Under the pieces are notes generated by a model. The model was not told where the DNA came from. It did not search any database and saw only the letters and a list, made by a program, of their open reading frames with translations. Shown here in pieces: positions 1 to 5,786 of a stretch of DNA of 5,849 bases. Origin of the DNA: an uncultured Bacilli bacterium (GTDB lineage Bacteria; Bacillota_I; Bacilli_A; RF39; UBA660); the NCBI GenBank assembly GCA_910585335.1, contig CAJUCU010000056.1:1-5849 (forward strand), given 5' to 3'. The position numbers and the translations under genes were made by a program. Each line of letters opens with the position of its first letter. Within the stretch, counting starts at the first letter, position 1.

Positions 1-1938
1 AAAAGATTAAATACTGATTACTTTACAATGCCAGAGAGTGATGTTGTATTAAAAGCGACATGGGGAAAAATAGGAGTATATAAATCAATGGAGGGAACTG
101 TATCTACTATTCAAAGACTCTATAATATGATGGCAGATCTAGCTGTACCCGATGATGAGAAGAGTGAGTTTGTAACCTCTAGTAGTGGAATCGATTTTTC
201 TCAAATGCCATCTGATACAAATGGAAAAGGAGTTTATACTCTAGCTGAAACAAAAAATGATAAGTTTCCAGTTCATTATTATAGAGGAGCAGTGACAAAC
301 AACAACTTGAAGTTTGGAGGATTTTGTTGGAAGATAGTTCGAACCACTAGTACAGGTGGAGTGAAGATGATTTATAATGGTGAATCAGATGACAATGGGT
401 ACTGTTCTAATACAACAGGATATGATACCCAAATAGGACCAAATAGTGCATTTAATAGCAGTTATACTTCACCAGCAGATGTTGGTTATATGTATGGAAC
501 TCGATATGTCAATCAAACTCAATCTATTCCAAAGTGGTATGAACATATAGGTCGTAGTTCAAAAAGCTATTCTCAACTGCTTTCTCTTAAAATAGATAAA
601 AATGAATATTATTATGGAGATACGATTGCATGGGATAGTGAAAAAGGTTCTTATGTACTATCCAATAGTGATGGAAGTGAAGTAGTGCGTATATGGTGGA
701 GTTCTAAGTTCGAAGGAAAATATGTATGTGTAAGTGGTACCCCTACAGCATGTACAAGTGTATATTATATGATAAGTGTAAGGACTCCAACGTCTTACTA
801 TATTCCTCTTTCTAATGGTCAGAGTTTAGAAGATGTTAATAAGACGTGGAATTATGGAAAAGAAATCAGTTATGAGAATGGAGTATATACGATTCTAAAC
901 CCAGCGGAAGGCAAAAGAATAGATTGGTATAATGATCATTTTGATTATAACCAAAATTATGTATGTGCTGATGGAACTACAAGTTGTAGTACTATTTGGT
1001 ATGTAGATTCTACTAATAATGCTAATATGACATATGTAGAGATGAATAGTGGAGAGACTTATGATAGTTTATATGAAGAAACATTAAATAAAAAGTGGAT
1101 TTATGGAAATGATATCGAATGGGATGGAAGTAAATATATTTTAAAAGATACTATAGAGAGTAATCCCTTAAATTGGGATAATGATTACAAAATGATTGGA
1201 ACAAGATATCATTATACTTGTTTTAGTACAGGAGATAATTGTACGCAAGTAGGATATATACATTATTTTAGCAGTAGTTCTCCAATTTATCATTTGAAGC
1301 TAAACGGGGGGAAAACAATAGAAGATGCGAAGAAAGAAATGTTTACAAATACAACCAATTCTAAGGTAAAGACAACAATAGATGCATGGTATCAAACGAA
1401 TATGCTAGATTATACTGACAGTTTGGAAGATACAATATGGTGTAATGACCGAAGCATTGATAGAGGACCATTAAAGAGTAAAGATGAGGATTCATCAAGT
1501 GGAACGAATCCAAATAATCAAACGTCTTTTGGAGCAAATGGAAGAAATGTAATAACGAAGAAACCGAGTGTGATATGTCCAAATGATAATGATAAGTTTA
1601 CAGTAAGTCCTGAAAATGGAAATGGAGTCTTAACTTATCCAGTGGCACTTTTAACAGCAGATGAAATGACGTTAGCAGGACATGGAACTTCTGGATATAG
1701 TAGTTATAGTTATTTAAAAACAGATCGGGACAACTGGTCTTTATCTCCAAATTCCTTTAATGACTTTTATGCGAGCGTTTTCTATACGCGTACGGTTGGT
1801 AATCTCACTCAAAATCGTCCCAATAATTTTTACGGTGTTCGCCCAGCAGTCTCCCTTGCCCCAGGAACCATAATCACGAGTGGAGATGGAACGAGTGAAA
1901 ATCCATTCACAGTAGAAAAAGATAGCTCAAATAGGTAA
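1..1938 (+). CDS. Large secreted/surface protein, 5'-truncated by the window; Listeria-Bacteroides repeat tail, three Cys-pair modules, GVRPAVSL C-terminal domain
   Basis: The frame is open from base 1 (645 residues visible, TAA at 1936-1938), so the gene starts left of the window. The ATG at 28 has no Shine-Dalgarno and lies inside a conserved motif. Residues 1-21 end in YFTMPESDVVLKATW, the typical end of a Listeria-Bacteroides (Flg_new/InlB B-type) repeat of extracellular proteins. A conserved block follows at about residues 90-127 (YYRGAV, FGGFCWKIVRTT, IYNG). Three related ~80-residue modules span about 203-446. After them come WYQTNM (463-468), LEDTIWCNDRSI, PVALLTADEMTLAG (from 547), WSLSPN and GVRPAVSLAPGT (from 612). 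I remember this order from surface proteins of uncultured gut Bacilli, ending in a DUF6273-like domain. No LPXTG motif or C-terminal membrane anchor is visible; the protein ends EKDSSNR, so anchoring would have to be N-terminal. The ligand is unknown; adhesion or carbohydrate binding is only a guess. Many paired Cys and aromatic residues fit an extracellular location. Confidence 0.85.
   Translation, partial: KRLNTDYFTMPESDVVLKATWGKIGVYKSMEGTVSTIQRLYNMMADLAVPDDEKSEFVTSSSGIDFSQMPSDTNGKGVYTLAETKNDKFPVHYYRGAVTNNNLKFGGFCWKIVRTTSTGGVKMIYNGESDDNGYCSNTTGYDTQIGPNSAFNSSYTSPADVGYMYGTRYVNQTQSIPKWYEHIGRSSKSYSQLLSLKIDKNEYYYGDTIAWDSEKGSYVLSNSDGSEVVRIWWSSKFEGKYVCVSGTPTACTSVYYMISVRTPTSYYIPLSNGQSLEDVNKTWNYGKEISYENGVYTILNPAEGKRIDWYNDHFDYNQNYVCADGTTSCSTIWYVDSTNNANMTYVEMNSGETYDSLYEETLNKKWIYGNDIEWDGSKYILKDTIESNPLNWDNDYKMIGTRYHYTCFSTGDNCTQVGYIHYFSSSSPIYHLKLNGGKTIEDAKKEMFTNTTNSKVKTTIDAWYQTNMLDYTDSLEDTIWCNDRSIDRGPLKSKDEDSSSGTNPNNQTSFGANGRNVITKKPSVICPNDNDKFTVSPENGNGVLTYPVALLTADEMTLAGHGTSGYSSYSYLKTDRDNWSLSPNSFNDFYASVFYTRTVGNLTQNRPNNFYGVRPAVSLAPGTIITSGDGTSENPFTVEKDSSNR
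607..1338 (+). repeat. Three tandem divergent ~80-residue Cys-pair modules inside the surface protein
   Basis: Three units in the same frame begin near 607, 847 and 1096. Each follows the pattern: YG-x2/3-I-x-W/Y, a Gly-Tyr step (GSYVL, GVYTI, SKYIL), a central Trp, a Cys pair (YVCVSGTPTAC; YVCADGTTSC; YTCFSTGDNC), an aromatic strand (VYYMI, TIWYV, VGYIHY), then Y-x2-L/M-x-x-G with an acidic helix (QSLEDVNK, ETYDSLYEE, KTIEDAKKE). Spacing between the YG landmarks is 240 and 249 bases. Protein identity between units is low and the DNA does not look duplicated, so the expansion is old. The module probably folds as a small beta domain with one disulfide per unit (inference). Relatives I remember carry one such unit before the WYxxNM helix. 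Confidence 0.75.
1720..1880 (+). other. Compositionally distinct 3' segment coding the WSLSPN...GVRPAVSL domain; possible diversified or recombined cassette
   Basis: By hand count 1721-1880 is about 45% G+C (72/160), against about 33% in 1561-1620. C outnumbers G about two to one in 1801-1880 (26 C, 12 G), whereas the rest of the gene is purine-rich. The encoded stretch is rich in Asn/aromatic/Ser and ends in FYGVRPAVSL, similar in style to the G-F-R-x-A ends of C-type-lectin/FGE-like variable domains. A variable region of a diversity-generating retroelement, or a cassette exchanged among paralogs, would give such a patch. No second copy of the segment and no reverse transcriptase is present in the window, so the assignment is speculative. 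Confidence 0.3.
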
Positions 1939-1961
1939 GATGCTTTGGAATTTTTATATAG

Positions 1962-2004
1962 AGAACATGAATATGTTTTTAGGATATTCATGTTTTTTTA
2001 TTTC
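1962..2004 (+). terminator. Rho-independent terminator of the surface protein gene
   Basis: A perfect 11-bp stem (AACATGAATAT at 1964-1974 with ATATTCATGTT at 1984-1994) closes a 9-base loop and runs into seven T residues (1993-1999), followed by more T-rich sequence. It lies 25 bases after the stop codon and isolates the surface gene from the next operon. Confidence 0.85.
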
Positions 2005-2066
2005 TTTTTATTTTGAATTAGACTTTATGTTTTCTCAGATATGTAGAAATCTTTGGTTTTTCTTTT

Positions 2067-2101
2067 TTGTATAATCTTTAAAATAATTTGTATACTATAA
2101 T
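2067..2101 (+). promoter_or_regulatory. Candidate sigma-A promoter for the small-membrane-protein operon
   Basis: Overlapping -10 candidates TATACT (2091-2096) and TATAAT (2096-2101) lie 34-39 bases before the start codon. A weak -35 candidate, TTGTAT (2067-2072), is 18 bases upstream of TATACT. A further TATAAT at 2070-2075 could be an alternative. The terminator just upstream implies a promoter must lie here, but the exact boxes are uncertain in such AT-rich DNA. Confidence 0.45.
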
Positions 2102-2134
2102 TAGGAAAATCATAAGTATAGATAAGGAGTACTT

Positions 2135-2356
2135 ATGCTAATGCGAATATTTTTCTTTTTAGTTGGCTTTGGTCTAATGACTATTGGGTGTACTTATATC
2201 ATTACTTATTTGAATTTATTAAGTTTTGGTTATACATTCCTGGAATATCTAGAATATATTGCTATGAGATTTGAATGTTACTATACAATAATTGGTTTTC
2301 TTATGATCACAATTGTAATTTTTTATAGGGGAGATGCAAATGATAAATGTATATGA
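2135..2356 (+). CDS. Small membrane protein, two predicted transmembrane helices, unknown function
   Basis: This is a 73-residue product that I do not recognise as a named family. AAGGAG at 2124-2129 lies 5 bases before the ATG at 2135; a second ATG at 2141 (residue 3) is 11 bases away, and either could be used. Residues about 4-27 (IFFFLVGFGLMTIG...) and about 48-65 (YYTIIGFLMITIVIF) are strongly hydrophobic. They are joined by a loop with aromatic and acidic residues (YTFLEYLEYIAMRFEC), and a short polar tail GDANDKCI follows. A hairpin-like inner-membrane protein with both ends on the same side is the simplest topology. The gene overlaps the next one by 17 bases and shares its transcript, which suggests translational coupling and possibly a joint function. 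It ends in TGA. Confidence 0.7.
   Translation: MLMRIFFFLVGFGLMTIGCTYIITYLNLLSFGYTFLEYLEYIAMRFECYYTIIGFLMITIVIFYRGDANDKCI
2327..2333 (+). promoter_or_regulatory. Ribosome binding site that fixes the start of the DUF3603-like gene
   Basis: AGGGGAG directly abuts the ATG at 2334, leaving no spacing, but lies 6 bases before the ATG at 2340, so 2340 is the likely start. The site is inside the 3' end of the small membrane protein gene. Confidence 0.7.
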
Positions 2357-2993
2357 TATAATTCTTAATTTTTCAGAAGCACGAGTATATGAATTTTTTG
2401 AATGGGATAAGAAAGATAGTATAGAACATATCAAAAAGATCCCGTTGTTTCGTGTTTCTTCTAAAGTATTAGTAGATATTTTATATAAACAAGTAGAAAT
2501 GAACTATGACTTTTTAAACGAAATTAAAGATAAAACAGAAGTGTTCTCTAAAAGTAGTGAAGAAGTCATCGAATATGCTTGTCTTTTCTGTGATTTATCT
2601 CGCGTTATTGCTGTTGAATTTAACGAAAAAGGTATCAATCTTTATAAAAGCTTTTTACTTTTAGATGAAGAAGAAGAACTTTTAGATATCACATCCTCTT
2701 TAAGTACCGTAAGTCCTTCTTATAAAATAAAGAAAAGTATGCAAAACACTAAATTTTTAACTAGAAAAGAAGAGTTTATAAAAAATTATTTAATTAAAGA
2801 TTTGAAAGCAAGTTATATGAATAAAAATTTTCATAAAATTAATTATATGTATGAAGAATGCTTTTCTTATAATGATAAGAATATAGAAGATAAGTATCAA
2901 GAACTGTTACATGATTTGAATACCAATTTTACTAATAAATATTTAGATCTTTTTCAAATACTAAGACTTTCTTCTAAAAGAAAAGTAAAATAA
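2340..2993 (+). CDS. DUF3603-like cytosolic protein, function unknown
   Basis: The product has 217 residues with the start at 2340, chosen because of ribosome-binding-site spacing; the in-frame ATG at 2334 would add Met-Gln. From memory its layout matches DUF3603 proteins of Bacillus: an N-terminal MxxVYDIxxNF, then a short aromatic F-x-EW motif (FFEW, residues 19-22), a DS-IEHI-KKIPLFRVS stretch (about 26-40), a mid-region LTRKEEFIK (from about 140), and a C-terminal helical part with NYMYEECF and YQELLHDL. Its length is also close to what I recall for that family. No signal peptide or membrane segment is visible, so it is probably cytosolic. Its role is unknown; co-transcription and overlap with a two-helix membrane protein raise the possibility of a membrane-associated partner. 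It ends in tandem stops (TAATAA, 2991-2996) next to a shared terminator. The family call rests on recalled motif order, not on a search. Confidence 0.75.
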   Translation: MINVYDIILNFSEARVYEFFEWDKKDSIEHIKKIPLFRVSSKVLVDILYKQVEMNYDFLNEIKDKTEVFSKSSEEVIEYACLFCDLSRVIAVEFNEKGINLYKSFLLLDEEEELLDITSSLSTVSPSYKIKKSMQNTKFLTRKEEFIKNYLIKDLKASYMNKNFHKINYMYEECFSYNDKNIEDKYQELLHDLNTNFTNKYLDLFQILRLSSKRKVK

Positions 2994-3028
2994 TAAAAAG
3001 CTATACTCAGTGAGAGTATGGCTTTTTA
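2994..3028. terminator. Bidirectional terminator shared by the DUF3603-like gene and trpS
   Basis: A 14-bp stem (2995-3008 with 3014-3027, one G-U pair when read on +) closes a 5-base loop. The arms are AAAAAGCTATACTC and GAGTATGGCTTTTT, giving a T run at the 3' end in either direction. It starts one base after the first stop codon of the + gene, and the trpS stop codon (3026-3028) lies within the opposite arm. One compact hairpin therefore ends both convergent transcripts. Confidence 0.85.
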
Positions 3029-4030
3029 GTCATAGTTTATCATCATAGCTTCTTTTATCTTTTTCATTTGGTTTTCAGCTCTTTGTTTTGCTATTTTTGT
3101 TCCGTCCTTTAATATATCTGTTACTATTTGCTCATTTTCTTCATAGAATTTTCTTCTTTCTTTGATTGGATTCAAGAAGTTATTCATAGCATTAATCAGT
3201 TCTTTTTTACAAGCGACACATCCACGATCTCCGCCTTTACATTCCCTACAAACATTCTCTACATTTTCTTTATTTACTAGTTTATGATAATAATAGACCA
3301 TACATATCTCAGGATTAGCTGGATCATCTTTCTTTATTTTGTTAGGATCTGTTATCGCATTCATAATTTTGTTACTAATGGTTTCTTCACTATCAATTAG
3401 AAAAATAGCATTTCCTAAACTTTTACCCATTTTTTCATTTCCATCTAAACCTTTGATTCGTTTTGTATTACTTAATACAGCGGTAGGTTCTTTGAATACT
3501 TCTCCATAAATAGAATTAAATTTACGAACAATTTCACGACATTGCTCTAAGAGTGGTAGTTGATCTTCTCCCACTGGAACTACTTCGCCATCAAATATCG
3601 TAATATCTGCTGCTTGTGAAACTGGGTAACCTAAGAATCCATAAGTGATACTTTCTCCATTATTACCAAATAATTCTTTCTTTTGAGCAATCTCTGCTTT
3701 TACAGTTGGATTTCTTTCTAAACGCGATACTGTCACTAAATTAGAATAGAATACCGTTAACTCTGCAATCTCTGGAATTTTTGATTGAATAAAGAAATGT
3801 ACTTTCTTTGGATCTAAGCCGATAGCTAGTAAGTCCATCGTGATTTCTTTTACGTTTTTTCGTACTTTTTCTGGATTATTAAAATTATCTGTTAACCCTT
3901 GTACATCCGCAATTTCTAAGAAAAATTCATATTCATCCTGTAATTTTAAATAAGATTCTCCAGCTCCAAATAAATGACCTAAGTGGAGGTTACCAGTTGG
4001 TCTAAGTCCTGTTAAAATTGTTTTTTTCAT
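3026..4030 (-). CDS. trpS: Tryptophanyl-tRNA synthetase (TrpRS)
   Basis: TrpRS activates L-tryptophan with ATP and charges tRNA-Trp in the cytosol. It is a class Ic synthetase and normally a homodimer. The product is 334 residues, a usual length. The class I HIGH motif is TGNLHLGH (residues 12-19) and KMSKS appears as KMGKS (200-204). VGEDQ (153-157), TVSRLERNPT (100-109) and GYPVSQAADI (134-143) are typical of TrpRS. The start is set at 4030 (MKKTILTGLRPTG) because AGGAAG lies 7 bases upstream. A longer in-frame ATG at 4099 would add 23 residues with no homology and no ribosome binding site. Cysteines C243, C264, C271 and C274 (plus C261) resemble the C-x22-C-x6-C-x2-C iron-sulfur motif described for Thermotoga maritima TrpRS, here with x20 in the first gap. 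There is no leader long enough for a Trp T-box. Confidence 0.97.
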   Translation of the reverse strand: MKKTILTGLRPTGNLHLGHLFGAGESYLKLQDEYEFFLEIADVQGLTDNFNNPEKVRKNVKEITMDLLAIGLDPKKVHFFIQSKIPEIAELTVFYSNLVTVSRLERNPTVKAEIAQKKELFGNNGESITYGFLGYPVSQAADITIFDGEVVPVGEDQLPLLEQCREIVRKFNSIYGEVFKEPTAVLSNTKRIKGLDGNEKMGKSLGNAIFLIDSEETISNKIMNAITDPNKIKKDDPANPEICMVYYYHKLVNKENVENVCRECKGGDRGCVACKKELINAMNNFLNPIKERRKFYEENEQIVTDILKDGTKIAKQRAENQMKKIKEAMMINYD

Positions 4031-4037
4031 GATATCA

Positions 4038-4043
4038 CTTCCT
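4038..4043 (-). promoter_or_regulatory. Ribosome binding site of trpS
   Basis: Read on the minus strand, AGGAAG lies 7 bases before the ATG at 4030. This supports the shorter start over the upstream in-frame ATG at 4099. Confidence 0.75.
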
Positions 4044-4049
4044 GTTAGT

Positions 4050-4078
4050 ATTTTATCATATTTTATATTTAACGGAAA
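4050..4078 (-). promoter_or_regulatory. Candidate trpS promoter
   Basis: On the minus strand, TAAAAT (4055 to 4050) could be the -10 and TTTCCG (4078 to 4073) a weak -35, with a 17-base spacer. TATAAA (4067 to 4062) is an alternative -10. Some promoter must lie in this divergent gap because trpS has no upstream gene on its strand, but the boxes are not distinctive. Confidence 0.35.
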
Positions 4079-4088
4079 GATTTTAGAC

Positions 4089-4117
4089 TTTAAAAACAAT
4101 CTTTTTTTTGATATAAT
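4089..4117 (+). promoter_or_regulatory. Sigma-A promoter of the metallopeptidase-like gene
   Basis: A consensus -10 TATAAT (4112-4117) with TTTAAA (4089-4094) as -35 and a 17-base spacer. Transcription would begin near 4124, giving a short leader of about 23 bases before the ATG at 4147. It is back to back with the trpS promoter. Confidence 0.7.
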
Positions 4118-4132
4118 ATGTAGCGATAGCGG

Positions 4133-4140
4133 AAAGGCGG
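4133..4140 (+). promoter_or_regulatory. Slightly off-consensus ribosome binding site of the metallopeptidase-like gene
   Basis: AAAGGCGG differs from the ideal AAAGGAGG by one base and lies 6 bases before the ATG at 4147. This supports that start, which also gives an intact signal peptide. Confidence 0.65.
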
Positions 4141-4146
4141 GAATAT

Positions 4147-5736
4147 ATGAAAAAATGGATTGGAAAAATAAAAGTATGTGTTTTACCAGTTTTGACAGTA
4201 GTTAGTTCTGTTTCCTTAAATTCTGTAATCGAAAAAGAAATCTATGAAGCTAGTTTGGAAACAAGAGAATTGGTGCTTGATCCCGATGCTAGTTTAGAAG
4301 ATATCTATATCAGTAGAGATGAGTCTTTGAGCGAAGAGGCGAAGATGGCTATTTCTTCTATTTCTAATTCATCCTATCATGGTGATTATATTGATCTACT
4401 TGGAATGGATTTAGATACTGTAGAGGAGGCTTATGCTAATTTTGTTCCAGTTAGACCAAAGGAACATGAAGCATCTAGGTTATATGATAAAGAAAAGCAA
4501 GATATTAATTGGGATCTTGCAACAGAGACTATCCTTGATAATACGTATCAATATTTTTTATTTCACCAAGGGAAGTGTCAATTGTTTAGTGAAGAAGAAC
4601 TATTGAGTAAAATTGAAATATTAAAGAAAACAGCGAATCAATTAAAAGAGGATTTTCCAGATTATGATTTAGAAATGTTTGCTTGTAATTTAGAAAAATG
4701 TCATTTTATTAAGCAGGAATTAGAAAGTGACACTGTGGTTGCACGAGTTTCAGAAAATAGTATTATTTATAATGAAAAATGTGATGCTTCTTTTCTGGCT
4801 GATTCTCATGAAGCTTTTCACTATTTAGTTAACACTTGTTCTGATGTTGATGATGAGAGTTCATTCTCACATCAAATGGGTGGGATTCATATTGCAATGT
4901 CATCTTTAGAAAGTCCTGGTTGTTATAGAAATGGATATCAAAATCGTTTTCAATTCCTTTTCTTAGAAGAAATCTATGCTGAGCTTTATGCTTCAGAAAT
5001 AACGAAAGAAGAACAAAATCATTATCTTTTTGTAGATGAAGTTTTAACTTTTATTCAACTGATATTAGGATTACAAGAGGATTATCAAATAGATACTATT
5101 TTAGAAAATATGGTTTATCAAGATCCGATTGCTTTTATTCAAAACTTTCCAGTCTATGGTGAAGAGAAGGATTTGTATTTTATTCGAAACTGTCAAATGC
5201 TTAAAAGCTGTGATATTTTACTTAAATATAATAAATGGTATTTAAAGAATATTGAGAATGCATCTTTGCCTAATATGGAAGAAGATGGTATTTCTGAACT
5301 GAAGAGAATGGCACTCGATCAAATGGAACAAACTTTTTTTAATAATTTGATTTTATTAAATGAACTTCATCCTGAAGAGATGGATATAGAGGATAATATT
5401 GGAATGATTAAATATTTTTATCATTATGAGGAGATGGTGAATAGTTCTTTAACAAAATCTTCTTGTGCGCAGTATGGAGGAGAATTTTGGGATTATTATT
5501 ATGTTATAGGATCTAATCATACAAAATATCGTGATATTATGTTTCAATACTTAAGTGATAAAAAGAAAGTTCGTTATCAGGAACTAGAGGCTTTATATTA
5601 TGGATATGGTGGCGACTTAGAGTTTTCTTTCTTAGATGTTTTAGGAGAAGAGAAAAAAGAGTTTTATCAGCAGGCGTTTGCTTTACAAACTAGCTATGAT
5701 GTTCCTTATCCAATGACTCTTCAAAAAAGAAAATAG
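4147..5736 (+). CDS. Exported HEAFH zinc metallopeptidase-like protein, family not recognised
   Basis: The product has 529 residues. The N-terminus is a signal sequence or N-terminal anchor: basic MKKWIGKIK, then the hydrophobic stretch VCVLPVLTVV (residues 10-19) and a serine-rich stretch. It has no lipobox (C11 is inside the hydrophobic core without the L-x-x-C context). Residues about 36-110 are acidic and low in recognisable motifs. HEAFH at 221-225 (bases 4807-4821) fits the HExxH zinc-binding/catalytic motif, followed by GGIHIA and RNGYQN. LEEIYAEL (273-280) offers E275 or E279 as a third zinc ligand about 50-54 residues later, as in gluzincins with an N-E-G-x-x-E type helix. Nine cysteines (144, 180, 185, 212, 231, 259, 349, 355, 440) follow the leader, suggesting disulfides outside the cell. 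No further membrane segment is obvious. Substrate is unknown; a surface-protein or peptide substrate is inference. It is a single-gene unit divergent from trpS. Catalytic activity is not proven by a five-residue motif. Confidence 0.8.
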   Translation: MKKWIGKIKVCVLPVLTVVSSVSLNSVIEKEIYEASLETRELVLDPDASLEDIYISRDESLSEEAKMAISSISNSSYHGDYIDLLGMDLDTVEEAYANFVPVRPKEHEASRLYDKEKQDINWDLATETILDNTYQYFLFHQGKCQLFSEEELLSKIEILKKTANQLKEDFPDYDLEMFACNLEKCHFIKQELESDTVVARVSENSIIYNEKCDASFLADSHEAFHYLVNTCSDVDDESSFSHQMGGIHIAMSSLESPGCYRNGYQNRFQFLFLEEIYAELYASEITKEEQNHYLFVDEVLTFIQLILGLQEDYQIDTILENMVYQDPIAFIQNFPVYGEEKDLYFIRNCQMLKSCDILLKYNKWYLKNIENASLPNMEEDGISELKRMALDQMEQTFFNNLILLNELHPEEMDIEDNIGMIKYFYHYEEMVNSSLTKSSCAQYGGEFWDYYYVIGSNHTKYRDIMFQYLSDKKKVRYQELEALYYGYGGDLEFSFLDVLGEEKKEFYQQAFALQTSYDVPYPMTLQKRK

Positions 5737-5786
5737 TTTCCATATTAGAAATTTTATCATGTTTTTTTCTCTTTCTAAAAAGGAAA
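5737..5786. repeat. Imperfect inverted repeat after the metallopeptidase-like gene
   Basis: TTTCC (5737-5741) and TTAGAAA (5745-5751) pair with TTTCTAA (5772-5778) and GGAAA (5782-5786). This gives 12 base pairs with a 3x3 internal loop and a 20-base apical loop. It starts right after the stop codon. On + it is not followed by a T run; on - it runs into the T-rich complement of 5720-5736, so it could act as a terminator for a leftward transcript. The rest of the gap to 5849 has no gene that I can see. Confidence 0.35.

Noticed and set aside
1361..1582. A 73-codon open frame on the minus strand
   Set aside because: It lies wholly inside the well-supported + strand surface gene, lacks a ribosome binding site and has low-complexity His/Leu/Ser content typical of an antisense shadow.
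1858..1938. A sortase signal or C-terminal anchor in the surface protein
   Set aside because: The last residues contain no LPXTG-like motif, hydrophobic stretch or basic tail.
1939..2134. A template repeat for the suspected variable region in the gap after the surface gene
   Set aside because: The gap contains only a terminator and promoter-like AT-rich sequence, and nothing in it matches the GGTGTTCGCCCAGC stretch. The rest of the window also lacks a second copy.
2354..2356. Possible Mycoplasma code with TGA read as Trp, since the small membrane protein ends in TGA
   Set aside because: Reading through would add only four codons before TAA, so this site does not decide it. All Trp codons in the long genes are TGG and none is TGA, which favours the standard code.
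2249..2434. A 61-codon open frame on the minus strand
   Set aside because: It crosses the overlap of two + strand genes, has no plausible start signal and matches nothing I recognise.
4031..4099. An N-terminal extension of TrpRS starting at the ATG at 4099
   Set aside because: The extra 23 residues are not part of the TrpRS fold, they would occupy the promoter region, and a good ribosome binding site sits before the ATG at 4030.
4031..4146. A T-box riboswitch in front of trpS, common in Firmicutes
   Set aside because: The divergent gap is only 116 bases and holds two promoters. No specifier stem, T-box consensus or terminator hairpin is visible.
5737..5786. A rho-independent terminator for the metallopeptidase-like gene on the + strand
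   Set aside because: The inverted repeat has a large internal and apical loop and is not followed by a T run on +, so I list it only as an inverted repeat.
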